Shown here piece by piece: positions 8,815-18,079 of a stretch of 64,000 bases of DNA. Made by a program: the position numbers and the translations under genes. The notes below the pieces were generated by a model, which was given only the letters and a program-made list of their open reading frames with translations, was not told the origin of the DNA and made no database searches. How positions within the stretch are numbered: the stretch's first letter is position 1; each line of letters begins with the position of its first letter. Source of the DNA: Roseomonas sp. OT10 (GTDB lineage Bacteria > Pseudomonadota > Alphaproteobacteria > Acetobacterales > Acetobacteraceae); NCBI RefSeq assembly GCF_020991085.1, contig NZ_CP087719.1, positions 2,128,001 through 2,192,000 on the forward strand, given 5' to 3'.

Positions 8815-9006
8815 TCAGCGGTCCTGCTGGTAACCCTGGTGGGTCGTGTTCTGGTGGGTATTGCCCTGGCGGCCCTCCTGCTCGGGGTTGCGGTCCCGCC
8901 TGGCCTCCCGCACCTCCTGGGGCGAAAGCTGCCCGTCATGCGACGTCGCGCTGCCATGCGGGCTGCGGTTCTGCGGCGGGACGGGGGGTAGCTGGGCCTT
9001 GGTCAC
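8815..9006 (-). CDS. small conserved hydrophilic protein ending in NTTHQGYQQDR
   Basis: The product is 63 residues from a GTG start at 9004-9006. A perfect AGGAGG lies 5 bases upstream of that GTG, which decides the start over the longer frame to 9204. The peptide has no hydrophobic segment, begins TKAQLPPVPPQNRSP and ends GNTHQNTTHQGYQQDR. Small proteins with the same C-terminal ending recur, from memory, in methylobacteria and acetic-acid-type alphaproteobacteria, but the function is unknown. Composition (Gln, Asn, Arg, Pro, no Cys) suggests a disordered, perhaps stress-related peptide. It is convergent with hemF. Confidence 0.72.
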   Translation of the reverse strand: MTKAQLPPVPPQNRSPHGSATSHDGQLSPQEVREARRDRNPEQEGRQGNTHQNTTHQGYQQDR

Positions 9007-9061
9007 GGCGTCCTCCTGCTTGTCCGGGGGTCCGCCCTGAACGTGCGGGGCGCCCCCGGCG

Positions 9062-9793
9062 TTGCCGGCCGCCTTGCCCCGGCCGGCCGCCGACCCCATA
9101 CCGCCGCCCGTGTCACGCGACCCCTCGACCCCCGCCGGCCGGCGCTCCGCCTGGACGGACAGCCTGCTGCGCGACCATGCCGTGCTGCGCACCGGATGGC
9201 GCAACTGGGGCGTGGTGGCGCCCGGCCGCCTCTACCGCTCCAACCACCCGCAGCCCTGGCAGCTCCGGCAGGCCGCCTCCCGCTTCGGGCTGCGGACGGT
9301 GATCAACCTGCGCGGCCACCGGGCGGAATGCGGCTCGGACGCCCTCTCACGCGCCGAGGCGACCGCCCTCGGCCTCGTGCATGTCGATGCCCCCTTCGAA
9401 AGCCGGGGCGCCCCGCACAAGGACCGGATCCTGCGGCTGGCGCAGATCCTGGAGCGGGTGGAGGAGCCGGTGCTGATCCACTGCAAGTCCGGCGCGGACC
9501 GCACGGGGCTGGCGGCCGGCCTCTGGCTGCTGCTGCAGGGCCGCCCCGTGGAGGAGGCGAAGGCGCAGCTCTCCCTGCGCTGGGGGCACGTCCGTGCCAG
9601 CCGCACCGGCATCCTGGATGCCTTCTTCGACGCCTATGCCCGCTCCGCCGCGCCCGGCGGAACCCGCAAGCCCTTCCTCGACTGGCTGCGCGAGGATTAC
9701 GACGAGGCCGGGCTGCGCCGCGACTTCGACGCCCGCCCGGCCCTGTCCCGCTGGGCGGACGGGCTGGTGGACCGCGTGCTCCGCCGGGAATAG
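9062..9793 (+). CDS. tyrosine/dual-specificity phosphatase family protein
   Basis: The product has the cysteine-phosphatase signature HCKSGADRTG (a CX5R loop) in a fold with VINLRGHRAE upstream, as in bacterial DSP/PTP-like phosphatases. The fold begins about residue 40 with the GVVAPGRLYRSNHPQP segment typical of the family. The start is uncertain: the frame opens with TTG at 9062 and has a GTG at 9110, and neither has a clear ribosome-binding site. It overlaps no other likely gene and lies between the small peptide gene and hemA. The substrate could be a phosphoprotein, lipid or inositol phosphate; nothing in the sequence decides. Confidence 0.85.
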   Translation: MPAALPRPAADPIPPPVSRDPSTPAGRRSAWTDSLLRDHAVLRTGWRNWGVVAPGRLYRSNHPQPWQLRQAASRFGLRTVINLRGHRAECGSDALSRAEATALGLVHVDAPFESRGAPHKDRILRLAQILERVEEPVLIHCKSGADRTGLAAGLWLLLQGRPVEEAKAQLSLRWGHVRASRTGILDAFFDAYARSAAPGGTRKPFLDWLREDYDEAGLRRDFDARPALSRWADGLVDRVLRRE

Positions 9794-9908
9794 GAGGCTG
9801 CCCGGTGCGGCGGGCGATGGACGGCACCCCTCTCCCGGAGGTAAGCGCGGCCGCCATCGGCCCGCGGCCACGGTAGCAGGTGACCGCCGCGCCCAGGCTG
9901 GAGGCCCT

Positions 9909-11123
9909 ATGCACCCGTTCCAGGCTTACTGCCGCGATCAGCTCACCCGGATGCGGGCGGAGGGGCGCTACCGCAGCTTCGCCGCCCTGACCAAGTCCCG
10001 CCGCGGCTTCCCGCGCTATGCCATGCCCGACGGGCGGGAGGTGCTGGTCTGGTCCTCGAACGACTATCTCGGCCTCGGCGGTTCCGACATCCTCGCCCGC
10101 GCCGCGGCGGAGGCGATCGAGGCGCACGGCGTCGGCTCGGGCGGCACCCGCAACATCTCCGGCAACACCCCCTACCACGTCGCGCTGGAGCGCGAGCTGG
10201 CGGGCTGGCATGGCAAGGAGGCGGCGCTGGTCTTCACCTCCGGCTACGTCGCCAACCAGGCGGCGCTGGGGACCATCCTGGCCAGCCTGGACGGCAACTG
10301 GCAGGTCTTCTCGGACGAGAAGAACCACAACTCGATGATCGCCGGCATGCGCAACGCCCGGGCCAAGGCGATCTGGCGGCACAACGACGTGGCGCACCTG
10401 GACGCCCTGCTGGCTGCGGCGCCGGCCGGGGTCAACAAGCTGGTGGCCTTCGAATCCGTCTATTCCATGGACGGCGACATCGCCCCGATCGGCGAGATCG
10501 TCGCCGTCGCCCGCCGGCACGGCGCCCTGACGTACCTGGACGAGGTCCATGCCGTCGGCATGTACGGCGCCACCGGCTCCGGCGTGGCCGAGCGCGACGG
10601 GGTGGCCGGCCAGGTGGACCTGATCCAGGGCACGCTCGCCAAGGCGGTCGGCACCCATGGCGGGTACGTCGCCGGCCAGGCGGAGGTGATCGACTGGCTG
10701 CGCTCGGCGGCGGCGGGCTTCATCTTCACCACCTCCCTGCCGCCCTGCATCGCCGCCGCCGCCCTGGCCAGCATCCGGCACCTGCGCGGCGCGACGGCGC
10801 TGCGGGAGCGGCAGCAGCAGCGCGCCGCCCAGCTCAAGGCCGCCTTCCGGGCCCAGGGGATCGAGCCCCTGCCCTCCGTCAGCCACATCGTGCCCGTCCC
10901 CGTACCGGGCGCCGGGCTGGTGCGCGAGGTCAGCCGGGTGCTGCTGGAGGAGCACGGCCTCTACGTCACCCCGATCAACTACCCCACCGTGCCGCGTGGC
11001 GCCGAGCGGCTGCGCTTTACCCCCACCCCGCTGCATGGCGAGGCGGAGATTGCCCAGGCCGCGACGGTGCTGGCCGGCGTGATGCGCCGCCTGGGGGCCT
11101 TCCCATCGGCGGACGCGGCCTGA
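9909..11123 (+). CDS. hemA: 5-aminolevulinate synthase
   Basis: This PLP enzyme condenses glycine and succinyl-CoA to 5-aminolevulinate, the committed step of haem synthesis in alphaproteobacteria. The 404-residue product has the alpha-oxoamine synthase blocks SSNDYLGLG, GSGGTRNISGN, ESVYSMDGDIAP, LDEVHAVGMYG and GTLAKAVGTHGG, with the PLP lysine at about residue 245. The N terminus MHPFQAYCRDQL is characteristic of ALAS and separates it from related acyltransferases. GGAGG lies 4 bases upstream of the ATG at 9909; the longer frame from 9594 overlaps the phosphatase gene and is rejected. Together with hemF it makes a local haem cluster. Confidence 0.95.
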   Translation: MHPFQAYCRDQLTRMRAEGRYRSFAALTKSRRGFPRYAMPDGREVLVWSSNDYLGLGGSDILARAAAEAIEAHGVGSGGTRNISGNTPYHVALERELAGWHGKEAALVFTSGYVANQAALGTILASLDGNWQVFSDEKNHNSMIAGMRNARAKAIWRHNDVAHLDALLAAAPAGVNKLVAFESVYSMDGDIAPIGEIVAVARRHGALTYLDEVHAVGMYGATGSGVAERDGVAGQVDLIQGTLAKAVGTHGGYVAGQAEVIDWLRSAAAGFIFTTSLPPCIAAAALASIRHLRGATALRERQQQRAAQLKAAFRAQGIEPLPSVSHIVPVPVPGAGLVREVSRVLLEEHGLYVTPINYPTVPRGAERLRFTPTPLHGEAEIAQAATVLAGVMRRLGAFPSADAA

Positions 11124-11309
11124 ACCCGTCCGGCACGCCTTCACCACGCGCGGCGCCTTTCCCATCTGCAGGGGATGGAGCAGAAGCGCCCGTCGGCCCG
11201 CGTTCAACCTTCCGCAACGGGTGGGGTTAAGCGTTGACGCCATGCAGCACCCCGTGAACCATCCCGTCATCCCCGGACCCGCGCCGCGGGCCAGCCGGAG
11301 CCGCCCCGC

Positions 11310-12191
11310 ATGCTGATGCGCACGCCGCAGCGTACCGCGCGATCAGCCCTGCAGCGCCTCCGCGACGTCACCGGGCGCGACCGTTCGTCCCGGGCGCCCG
11401 GCGGGCCGGTAGGGAACGAGCCCGGTTCGGGCGGGTCGCTGAAGGTCGCCTCCTACAACGTCCACAAATGCGTCGGCCGCGACGGCCGCTTCGACCCGGG
11501 CCGGATCGCCGCCGTGATCGGCGAGATGGATGCGGATCTGGTGGCGGTGCAGGAGGCGGATCGCCGCTTCGGGCGCCGCTATGGCCTGCTGGATGCCGCC
11601 ACCCTCCAGCGGGAGAGCGGCCTCACCCTGCTCGGTGTCTCCGACCTGCCGGATGGGCACGGCTGGCATGGCAATGCCCTCCTGGTGCGCCACCCGCCCG
11701 GCCAGGCGCCCCGGTTGCACCTCCGCCGGCTCGCCCTGCCCGGGGCGGAGCCCCGCGGCGCGGTGATCGCCGAGCTCCAGCTCCCGGCCGGGAAGCTGCG
11801 CGTGGTGGCGGCGCATTTCGGCCTGCTGCGGCGCTGCCGGGTCCGGCAGGCCGCCACCATCCTGCGCGCCATCACGGAGGGGGAGCCCATGCCGACCCTG
11901 ATGATGGGCGACCTCAACGAGTGGCGCCCCGGCCCGCGGTCCTCGCTGCGGGCGCTGGAGCATGTCTTCGGCCCGCTCTCGGCCAGCCCGCCGAGCTTCC
12001 CCGCGCGGCGGCCGCTGCTGGCCCTGGACCGCATCCTCGGCTGGCCGCAGGGGATCCTCGGCGAGGTCGCGGCGCACGACACCCCCCTCGCTCGCCTCGC
12101 CTCCGACCACCTCCCCCTCACCGCGCGCGTGGACCTCGCGGCGGCGGCGGGGGCAGAGCTGGGCGGCCGGGCGCTGGCCGCCGCCGCCTGA
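11310..12191 (+). CDS. endonuclease/exonuclease/phosphatase family protein
   Basis: The 293-residue product has the EEP metal-dependent phosphoesterase pattern: ASYNVHKCVG (first Asn) at about residues 50-59, VAVQEADRR with the metal-binding Glu, MMGDLNEW, and a C-terminal LASDHLPLTA with the catalytic Asp-His. The N-terminal 45 residues are basic and low in complexity. The next gene, 31 bp downstream, encodes a phospholipase D-like protein. This EEP-PLD pairing is common in proteobacteria and suggests shared work on phospholipids or envelope repair; the actual substrate is not known. Confidence 0.85.
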   Translation: MLMRTPQRTARSALQRLRDVTGRDRSSRAPGGPVGNEPGSGGSLKVASYNVHKCVGRDGRFDPGRIAAVIGEMDADLVAVQEADRRFGRRYGLLDAATLQRESGLTLLGVSDLPDGHGWHGNALLVRHPPGQAPRLHLRRLALPGAEPRGAVIAELQLPAGKLRVVAAHFGLLRRCRVRQAATILRAITEGEPMPTLMMGDLNEWRPGPRSSLRALEHVFGPLSASPPSFPARRPLLALDRILGWPQGILGEVAAHDTPLARLASDHLPLTARVDLAAAAGAELGGRALAAAA

Positions 12192-12222
12192 GCGGCGCCG
12201 CCGGCTTCCAGGGCTCCGCGCC

Positions 12223-13719
12223 GTGGTGAGCGTCACCCTCCCCCGCACCGACCCGCCGCCGGCCCCTGCCGCGGGGCAGCCGTCGCTCGGGCAGTCGGTC
12301 CACCGCCTCCTGCACCGGATCGGTGCCCGCAGCGGCGTGGCGCTGGTGGTGGACGGGCTGGACGCGCTGGCGCTGCGCGTCGCGGCCGCCCGCACCGCCA
12401 CGCACCGGCTCGACCTGCAATACTACGCCTGGCATGCGGACGTGACCGGGCTGCTGCTGGCGCGCGAAGTCCTGCACGCGGCCGACCGGGGCGTGCGGGT
12501 GCGGCTCCTGCTCGACGACAGCGGCGTGCTGGCGGATGACTCCGCCGTCTCGGACCTCGCGCTGATGGGCGCGCATCCCCGCATCGAGGTCCGCCTGTTC
12601 AACACCCACCGCTGGCGCGCCTGGGGCCGCCTCGGCTTCATGCTGGAGTTCCTGCTCGGCGGCGGCAACCTGAACCGGCGGATGCACAACAAGGCCTGGA
12701 TCGCCGACCGGCAGCTGGCCGTGGTGGGCGGCCGCAACATCGGCAACGAGTATTTCGACGCCGCCGGCGAGTTCAACTTCCGCGACCTGGACATCGCCAT
12801 CGCCGGGCAGTCGGCCGACCAGGCCCAGGGCGTGTTCGAGCGCTACTGGAACCATCGCCTGGCCATGCCCGCCACCGGCTGCGACGGGCACCACCCGGGG
12901 CCGGCCGAGCTCGACGCGCTGCGGGAGCGGCTGGAGCAGAACCTGGCCTGCGGCGAGGCGCAGCCCTACCTCCGCCGCCTGCATGCCTCCCTGGAGGCCG
13001 GCGAGATCCTCAGCGGCGAGACCGGCCTGCTCCCCGCCGACCATGACCTCCGCGTCGCCGCCGACCCGCCGGAGAAGGCGGCCGGCGAGGAGCATGAGGA
13101 GGACAAGCTGGTCCACGCCGTGGCCGGCGCCCTGGCGGAGGCGAGGCGGGAGGCGCTGCTGATCTCCCCCTACTTCGTCCCCGGCGAAGGCGGCACCGAG
13201 GCGATGATCCGGCTGGTCCGGCAGGGGGTGCGGGTCCGCGTGGTGACCAACTCGCTCGCCGCGACGGACGTGGTGGCGGTCCATGGCGGCTATGCCCGCT
13301 ACCGCCGGAAGCTGCTCCGGGCGGGGGTGGAGATCTTCGAGCTGAAGCGCAGCGGCGAGGAGGATGGCGGCGTGCTCGGCTCCAAGGGCGCCAGCCTGCA
13401 CACCAAGGCCTTCGTCATCGACGGGCGGCTCGTCTTCGTGGGGTCCTTCAACCTCGACCCGCGCTCGGCCAACCTCAACACGGAGATGGGCGCCTTCGTG
13501 CGCCAGTCCCGTCTGGCCCGGCGCCTGCGCGAGGAGCAGGCCCGGCTTGCCGATCCCGCGCGCAGCTACCGCGTGCTGCTGAAGGGCGGCAAGATGTGCT
13601 GGCAGGACATCGGCCGGACGGGCCGCCGGCGGCGCCAGTGGGGCGAGCCAGATGCGAGCTGGCGGCGGCGATTCCTGGCGCAGATCGTGAAGTGGCTGCC
13701 GGTGGAATCCCAGCTCTGA
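12223..13719 (+). CDS. phospholipase D / cardiolipin synthase-like protein
   Basis: The 498-residue product has two HKD catalytic motifs, HNKAWIAD at 155-162 (followed by GGRNIGNEYF) and HTKAFVID at 393-400 (followed by GSFNLDPRS). It is a full-length two-domain PLD enzyme. No strong N-terminal membrane helices are seen, unlike ClsA, so it resembles the ClsB/ClsC or PLD-like envelope proteins. Probable activity is phosphatidyl transfer to form cardiolipin, or phospholipid hydrolysis. The start is one of two adjacent GTG codons (12223 or 12226) just after the EEP gene; longer frames overlap that gene. Confidence 0.88.
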   Translation: MVSVTLPRTDPPPAPAAGQPSLGQSVHRLLHRIGARSGVALVVDGLDALALRVAAARTATHRLDLQYYAWHADVTGLLLAREVLHAADRGVRVRLLLDDSGVLADDSAVSDLALMGAHPRIEVRLFNTHRWRAWGRLGFMLEFLLGGGNLNRRMHNKAWIADRQLAVVGGRNIGNEYFDAAGEFNFRDLDIAIAGQSADQAQGVFERYWNHRLAMPATGCDGHHPGPAELDALRERLEQNLACGEAQPYLRRLHASLEAGEILSGETGLLPADHDLRVAADPPEKAAGEEHEEDKLVHAVAGALAEARREALLISPYFVPGEGGTEAMIRLVRQGVRVRVVTNSLAATDVVAVHGGYARYRRKLLRAGVEIFELKRSGEEDGGVLGSKGASLHTKAFVIDGRLVFVGSFNLDPRSANLNTEMGAFVRQSRLARRLREEQARLADPARSYRVLLKGGKMCWQDIGRTGRRRRQWGEPDASWRRRFLAQIVKWLPVESQL

Positions 13720-13738
13720 CGCCGGCCCCGGCCGACCG

Positions 13739-15580
13739 TCAGCCCGGCACGAAGGCCTGGGTCCGCACCAGCCGGGCGTAGAGCCCGTCCCTGGCCATCA
13801 GCTCGGCATGGGTGCCCTGCTCGGCCACCTGCCCGGCCTCCATCGCCACGATCCGGTCGGCGTCGCGCACCGTGGAGAGGCGGTGCGCCACCACGAGCGT
13901 CGTCCGCCCCGCCCGCAGCCGGGCCAGCGCCGCCTGCACCAGCGCCTCGTTCTCCGCGTCCAGCGCGCTGGTCGCCTCGTCCAGCAGCAGCACGCGCGGG
14001 TCACGCAGCAGCGCGCGGGCCAGCGCGATGCGCTGCCGTTGGCCGCCCGAGAGGCGGGACCCGCCGGGGCCCAGCACCGTGTCGTAGCCCCGCGGCAGCG
14101 CGGCGATGAACTCGTGCGCGGCCGCGGCGCGGGCGGCCTCCTCCACGGCCTCCCGCGTGGCACCCCAGGGGGTACCCGAGGGGGCGCCCGAGGGGACGCC
14201 GGCGCGGCCGGCGGCGATGTTGGCGAAGGCGGTGTCGTCGAAGATCACCGCCTCCTGCCCGACATAGGCGATGGCGTCGCGCAGCGAGGCGAGCGACACG
14301 GCGCGCACATCCGCCCCGTCGAGCAGCACCGCGCCGCCGGTGGCGTCGTACAACCGCGGCACCAGGGCCAGGGCGGTGGACTTCCCCGCACCGGACGGCC
14401 CGACCAGCGCCACGGTCTGCCCCGGCTCAGCCAGGAAGGAGACGCCGCGCAGGGCCGCCGCCCGATCGTTCCCCGGATTCTCCCGGTCCCCCTCATAGGA
14501 GAAGGCGACGCCGCGGAACTCCACCCGTCCCCGGCCGGACGGCAGCGCGGGGGCCCCGGGCGGATCGGCGATGGCCGGGCGCGTGTCCATCACCCCGAAG
14601 ACGCGGGCGAGCCCCGCCAGCCCCTCCTGCAAGGCGGCGTTCAGGCTGCCCAGGGCGCGCACGGGGCGCGAGGCGATCAGCAGCGCGGCGACGAAGCCGG
14701 TGAACTCGCCCACCGTGCCGTAGCCCTGGCTCACCCGCCAGCCGACGAATCCCAGCACGGCGGCGACGGCGACGCCGCCGAGCACCTCCAGCATCGGATC
14801 GAGGCTGGCGCGGGTGCGGGCGATGGCGAGCAGGCTGGCGCGCAGATGGGCGAAGGCCCCGGCCGCGCGGGCCTCCTCGGCCGCCTCGAGGCGGTAGGAG
14901 CGGACGACCCGGGCGGCGCTGAAGGATTCGGTCAGGGTGGCGGCCAGCTCCCCCACCCGCTCCTGCATGCCGCCGGAGGCACGGCGGATCCTCTTGCCCA
15001 GCTTCAGCACCGGCACCACCGCGATGGGGTAGAGGAGCGCGGCCACCAGGCTCATCTGCCAGTCCAGCCAGACCATCGAGGCGACGAGGCCCACCACGGT
15101 CAGCAGGTCGGCGACGCCGTTGATCGACTTGGTCAGCGCCTCGCGGATCGCCTGGGCATCGGCGGTGAAGCGGGCGGCGTGGCGGGCGGGTGCCTCGCGC
15201 GCCACGACGGCGAGGTCGGCGCGGGTCAGCGCCCGGAACAGGTCGTTCTGGAGGGATTCGATCACCCGCAGCACCACGGACTGCACGGAGACCGCCTGCC
15301 CGTACTGCGCCGCGGCCTTGCCGACCGTCAGCACGACGATGACGGGCGGCGCCAGCCAGGTGATCTGGGGATCGCCCGTGGTGAAGAGGTCGAAGGCCTG
15401 CTGGATCACCACCGGATAGAGGGCGGTCAGCCCCGCGACCGCCAGGGTGCAGAGCAGGGCCATCGCGATCCCGCCCGGGTGATGGCGGACGTAGTCGCGC
15501 CACAGGCGGGACAGCAGCCGGCGGGAGGTCTCGCCATCCCTGCCAGGGATCGGGGGAAGCGGGCCGGAACGGGGAGGCAT
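13739..15580 (-). CDS. ABC exporter, fused membrane and ATPase domains (MsbA-like)
   Basis: A 613-residue half-transporter that would work as a homodimer in the inner membrane. Residues 30-320 hold about six membrane helices. The ATPase domain has Walker [10 protein letters not shown] (394-402), signature LSGGQRQ (510-516) and Walker [12 protein letters not shown] (531-541). The overall pattern resembles MsbA and lipid or multidrug exporters. A short Gly/Ser/Pro-rich insert ([13 protein letters not shown], about 461-473) lies between the Q-loop and the signature; its DNA is repetitive. The substrate is not determined. It is convergent with the phospholipase D-like gene. Confidence 0.9.
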   Translation of the reverse strand: MPPRSGPLPPIPGRDGETSRRLLSRLWRDYVRHHPGGIAMALLCTLAVAGLTALYPVVIQQAFDLFTTGDPQITWLAPPVIVVLTVGKAAAQYGQAVSVQSVVLRVIESLQNDLFRALTRADLAVVAREAPARHAARFTADAQAIREALTKSINGVADLLTVVGLVASMVWLDWQMSLVAALLYPIAVVPVLKLGKRIRRASGGMQERVGELAATLTESFSAARVVRSYRLEAAEEARAAGAFAHLRASLLAIARTRASLDPMLEVLGGVAVAAVLGFVGWRVSQGYGTVGEFTGFVAALLIASRPVRALGSLNAALQEGLAGLARVFGVMDTRPAIADPPGAPALPSGRGRVEFRGVAFSYEGDRENPGNDRAAALRGVSFLAEPGQTVALVGPSGAGKSTALALVPRLYDATGGAVLLDGADVRAVSLASLRDAIAYVGQEAVIFDDTAFANIAAGRAGVPSGAPSGTPWGATREAVEEAARAAAAHEFIAALPRGYDTVLGPGGSRLSGGQRQRIALARALLRDPRVLLLDEATSALDAENEALVQAALARLRAGRTTLVVAHRLSTVRDADRIVAMEAGQVAEQGTHAELMARDGLYARLVRTQAFVPG

Positions 15581-15637
15581 GCGCCGCGGGCTAGCGCAGT
15601 TTGCCCGCGGCGCGAACCCGTGCCGTCGCCCGGCCGG

Positions 15638-16036
15638 TCAGCGGCGCCGGTTGTCCAGCGCCCAGGCGCCGGGGCCGGCGAAGACCAGATAGAAGAAGAC
15701 GAAGCAGTACAGAATCGCCGCATCGCCGCCATTCAGCAGCGGGTAGACGCTCCGCGGGGCATGCATGAACCAGTAGGCATAGGCCATCTCGCCGGCGAGG
15801 AGAAAGGCCACGGGCCGGGTGAAGAGGCCCAGGACCAGCAGCACGCCGCCCGCGAGCTCCATGATGCCGCCGATCCAGTAGAGGCTCAGCACGGGCGGCA
15901 TGCCGCTGGACGGCGGGGCGGGCCAGCCGAGGATCTTCTGGGCGCCGTGCAGCAGGAAGATCAGCGCGGCGGCGATCCGGAGCAACGCCAGCGCGTAGGG
16001 CGCGAAGGGCTGCAGCCGGCTTGCGAGAGCGGACAT
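15638..16036 (-). CDS. DoxX family membrane protein
   Basis: The 132-residue product has four hydrophobic segments and the DoxX pattern LLRIAAALIFLLHGAQKILGW at the start, GGIMELAGGVLLVLGLFTRPVA in the middle, and YCFVFFYLVFAGPGAWALD near the end. DoxX proteins are inner-membrane proteins linked in some species to redox or thiosulfate metabolism; most have no known role. An iron-regulator-like palindrome lies 72 bp upstream on this strand. The 57 bp to the ABC exporter gene downstream contains no clear terminator. Confidence 0.88.
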   Translation of the reverse strand: MSALASRLQPFAPYALALLRIAAALIFLLHGAQKILGWPAPPSSGMPPVLSLYWIGGIMELAGGVLLVLGLFTRPVAFLLAGEMAYAYWFMHAPRSVYPLLNGGDAAILYCFVFFYLVFAGPGAWALDNRRR

Positions 16037-16107
16037 GCGATATCGATTCCCAATGATGATGGCTCAATCTACCTGGGCGTCGGTCGCGGGCGAAACCATG
16101 CCCTGCG

Positions 16108-16120
16108 AATGAGTCTCATT
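16108..16120. promoter_or_regulatory. candidate Fur-type palindrome upstream of the DoxX gene
   Basis: The 13-bp sequence AATGAGTCTCATT is a perfect palindrome around a central T. It resembles the core of Fur-family iron boxes (AATGAnnnTCATT). It overlaps the end of ung and lies 72 bp upstream of the DoxX start on the minus strand, in a patch less GC-rich than its surroundings. Similarity is by eye only; no other Fur-box-like site was found nearby. Confidence 0.35.
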
Positions 16121-16859
16121 GGTCTCGGGGATGATCCACCCCGCCCGCCCCGGGGTGCCAGTCGATCTCGCCGCGCCCCCACGACCGCAGAAAGGTATTG
16201 GCCCGCGAGAAGGGACGCGAGCCGAAGAAGCCGCGATGGGCCGAAAGGCCGGATGGATGGGGCGAACGCAACACGGCGTGGCGGCCTTCCCGCACCATGG
16301 CTGCCTTGCGCTGGGCATGGGCGCCCCAGAGGATGAAGACGGCATGCGGCGCGGCCTGGTCCGCCGCCGCGATCACCGCGTCGGTGAAATGCTCCCAGCC
16401 CTTCCCGGCATGGCTGCCCGCCCGGCCCGGCGAGACGGACAGCACCGTGTTGAGCAGCAGCACACCCTGCCTGGCCCAGCCCGTGAGGGTTCCGTCTGCC
16501 GGAGGTGGGATGCCAAGATCGTCGCGCAATTCCTTGAAGATATTCCTGAGTGACGATGGTATCGCCACGCCGGGCCGGACCGAGAAGGACAGGCCGTGCG
16601 CCTGTCCCGGCCCGTGGTAAGGGTCCTGCCCGAGGATCACGACGCGCAGATCGGCCAAGGGGGTCTGGTCCAGCGCGGCGAAGAGGCAGCCCGGCTCCGG
16701 CAGAAAGCCGCTGCCGGCCTCCAGCTCGCCGGCAAGGAAGCGGCGCAGCGGCGCCATGCGGCCCAGATCCAGGCGTGGCCGCAGCGCCTCCGCCCAGCCC
16801 GGCTCCAGCCGGTTCAGCGGCCAGCCGGCAGAGGGGCCCAGAAGGGTCTCCGCGCTCAT
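16116..16859 (-). CDS. ung: uracil-DNA glycosylase
   Basis: This enzyme removes uracil from DNA to start base-excision repair. The 247-residue product has the family-1 water-activating motif GQDPYHG (77-83, catalytic Asp79), the uracil-pocket segment GLSFSV, LLLNTVLSV, and the DNA-intercalation loop SPHPSGLSAH. A C-terminal tail after WGRGEIDW is slightly longer than typical. Its ATG overlaps the stop of the upstream CCA-adding gene (ATGA), so it is the last member of a coupled operon. Confidence 0.95.
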   Translation of the reverse strand: MSAETLLGPSAGWPLNRLEPGWAEALRPRLDLGRMAPLRRFLAGELEAGSGFLPEPGCLFAALDQTPLADLRVVILGQDPYHGPGQAHGLSFSVRPGVAIPSSLRNIFKELRDDLGIPPPADGTLTGWARQGVLLLNTVLSVSPGRAGSHAGKGWEHFTDAVIAAADQAAPHAVFILWGAHAQRKAAMVREGRHAVLRSPHPSGLSAHRGFFGSRPFSRANTFLRSWGRGEIDWHPGAGGVDHPRDQ

Positions 16860-18079
16860 TCGCCGAGCTTCATCCGACGTTCAAGCTCATCCATGCAATC
16901 CTTTGTTCCTGCAACACACCCGCCCGCCAGCCACCAGTCACGCACGGCCTGTAGCAGCCGGCCCACGGCCGGGCCGGGAGGCACGCCGAGCGCCAGGACA
17001 TCGCGGCCCTGCAAGGGGAACACCGGCCGCGCCAGGCTGGCGAGGCGGCGCCGCAGCTCCGTCCGGTCCTGGCCGTCCCGTGCCTGCGCGAGCCACGCCG
17101 CCGCCAGCGCCGCCGCCGTATCGGGCAGGCCGGCGAGCCAGCGACGAAGCCAGCCATCCGACGGCGCCGGCGCGGGGGCCTCCCCGGCCAGCAGCAGGCG
17201 AAGCATGCCGCGCTCCTCATTCGACAGGCGCAGCGCCTCCGCCAGCCTCTCCGCCAGGGCCGGATCGGGCGGCAGCAGGGCGGCGAGACGAAGGATGGGC
17301 TCCGCCGGCATGCCGGTATCGACGGCGGCCGCAAGGCCGGGCAGGCGCGCGGGCGCGACCGCCGGCAGGACCGCGGCGAGCACCCCGGTCCGCTGCATCA
17401 ACCGCACCGCCCCCGCCGCGCCCTCCGTCGCGAGGATGCGCTTGCACTCGCTCCAGACCCGCTCGGCTGAGAGGCGCGCCATGTGCGGGACGGCGGCCGC
17501 GATGGCCCGCAGCGCGCCGGCATCCGGCTCGCCCCGCCCGTAGCGTGCCTGGAAGCGGAAGAAGCGCAGGGCCCGGAGGTAGTCCTCCGCGAGCCGCACC
17601 TCCGGCTCGCCCACGAAGCGCACCCGCCCCGCCGCGAGGTCCGCGCGCCCGCCGAACCAGTCCCAGAGTCCGCCATCCGCATCCAGCGACATGGCGTTGA
17701 TCGTGAAGTCGCGCCGCGCCGCGTCCTCCCGCCAGTCCGTCGTCCACTCCACCACGGCATGGCGTCCGTCCGTCGCGACGTCGCGGCGCAGGCTGGTGAC
17801 CTCGACCGGCTCGCGGTCCAGCACGGCGGTCAGCGTGCCGTGCGCCAGCCCGGTGTCGAAGACCCGCAGCCCTGCGGCGCGCAGCAGCGGGGCCACCGCG
17901 TCCGGCGGGAGCGGCACGCCGATGTCGACGTCGGCGATCGGGCGCCCCGCCAGGGCATCGCGCACGCAGCCGCCCACCGCCCGCGCGCCCGGCAGCGCCG
18001 CCAGCACGGCCCGCGGGGCGCCGCGCGAGAGCCGATCGGGAACCGGGGCCCGGGCATGGGGCGGTTCGGCCGGGCTCAC
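16856..18079 (-). CDS. cca: CCA tRNA nucleotidyltransferase / poly(A) polymerase family
   Basis: This enzyme adds or repairs the 3' CCA of tRNAs. The 407-residue product has the class II nucleotidyltransferase motifs AVGGCVRDAL, the metal-binding DVDIG, ARRDFTINAMS, and EDYLRALRFFRFQARYG with the RNA-head domain following. A longer frame to 18403 exists, but the GTG at 18077-18079 overlaps the stop of the DUF6111 gene (GTGA) and starts just before the conserved region, so it is chosen. The single tRNA in this window has CCA encoded, so here the enzyme would act in repair for that tRNA. Confidence 0.9.
   Translation of the reverse strand: MSPAEPPHARAPVPDRLSRGAPRAVLAALPGARAVGGCVRDALAGRPIADVDIGVPLPPDAVAPLLRAAGLRVFDTGLAHGTLTAVLDREPVEVTSLRRDVATDGRHAVVEWTTDWREDAARRDFTINAMSLDADGGLWDWFGGRADLAAGRVRFVGEPEVRLAEDYLRALRFFRFQARYGRGEPDAGALRAIAAAVPHMARLSAERVWSECKRILATEGAAGAVRLMQRTGVLAAVLPAVAPARLPGLAAAVDTGMPAEPILRLAALLPPDPALAERLAEALRLSNEERGMLRLLLAGEAPAPAPSDGWLRRWLAGLPDTAAALAAAWLAQARDGQDRTELRRRLASLARPVFPLQGRDVLALGVPPGPAVGRLLQAVRDWWLAGGCVAGTKDCMDELERRMKLGE

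Noticed and set aside
13808-16336. 842-codon plus-strand frame across the ABC exporter and DoxX genes
   Set aside because: Antisense to two well-supported genes; composition is His/Gly/Gln/Arg-rich without motifs.
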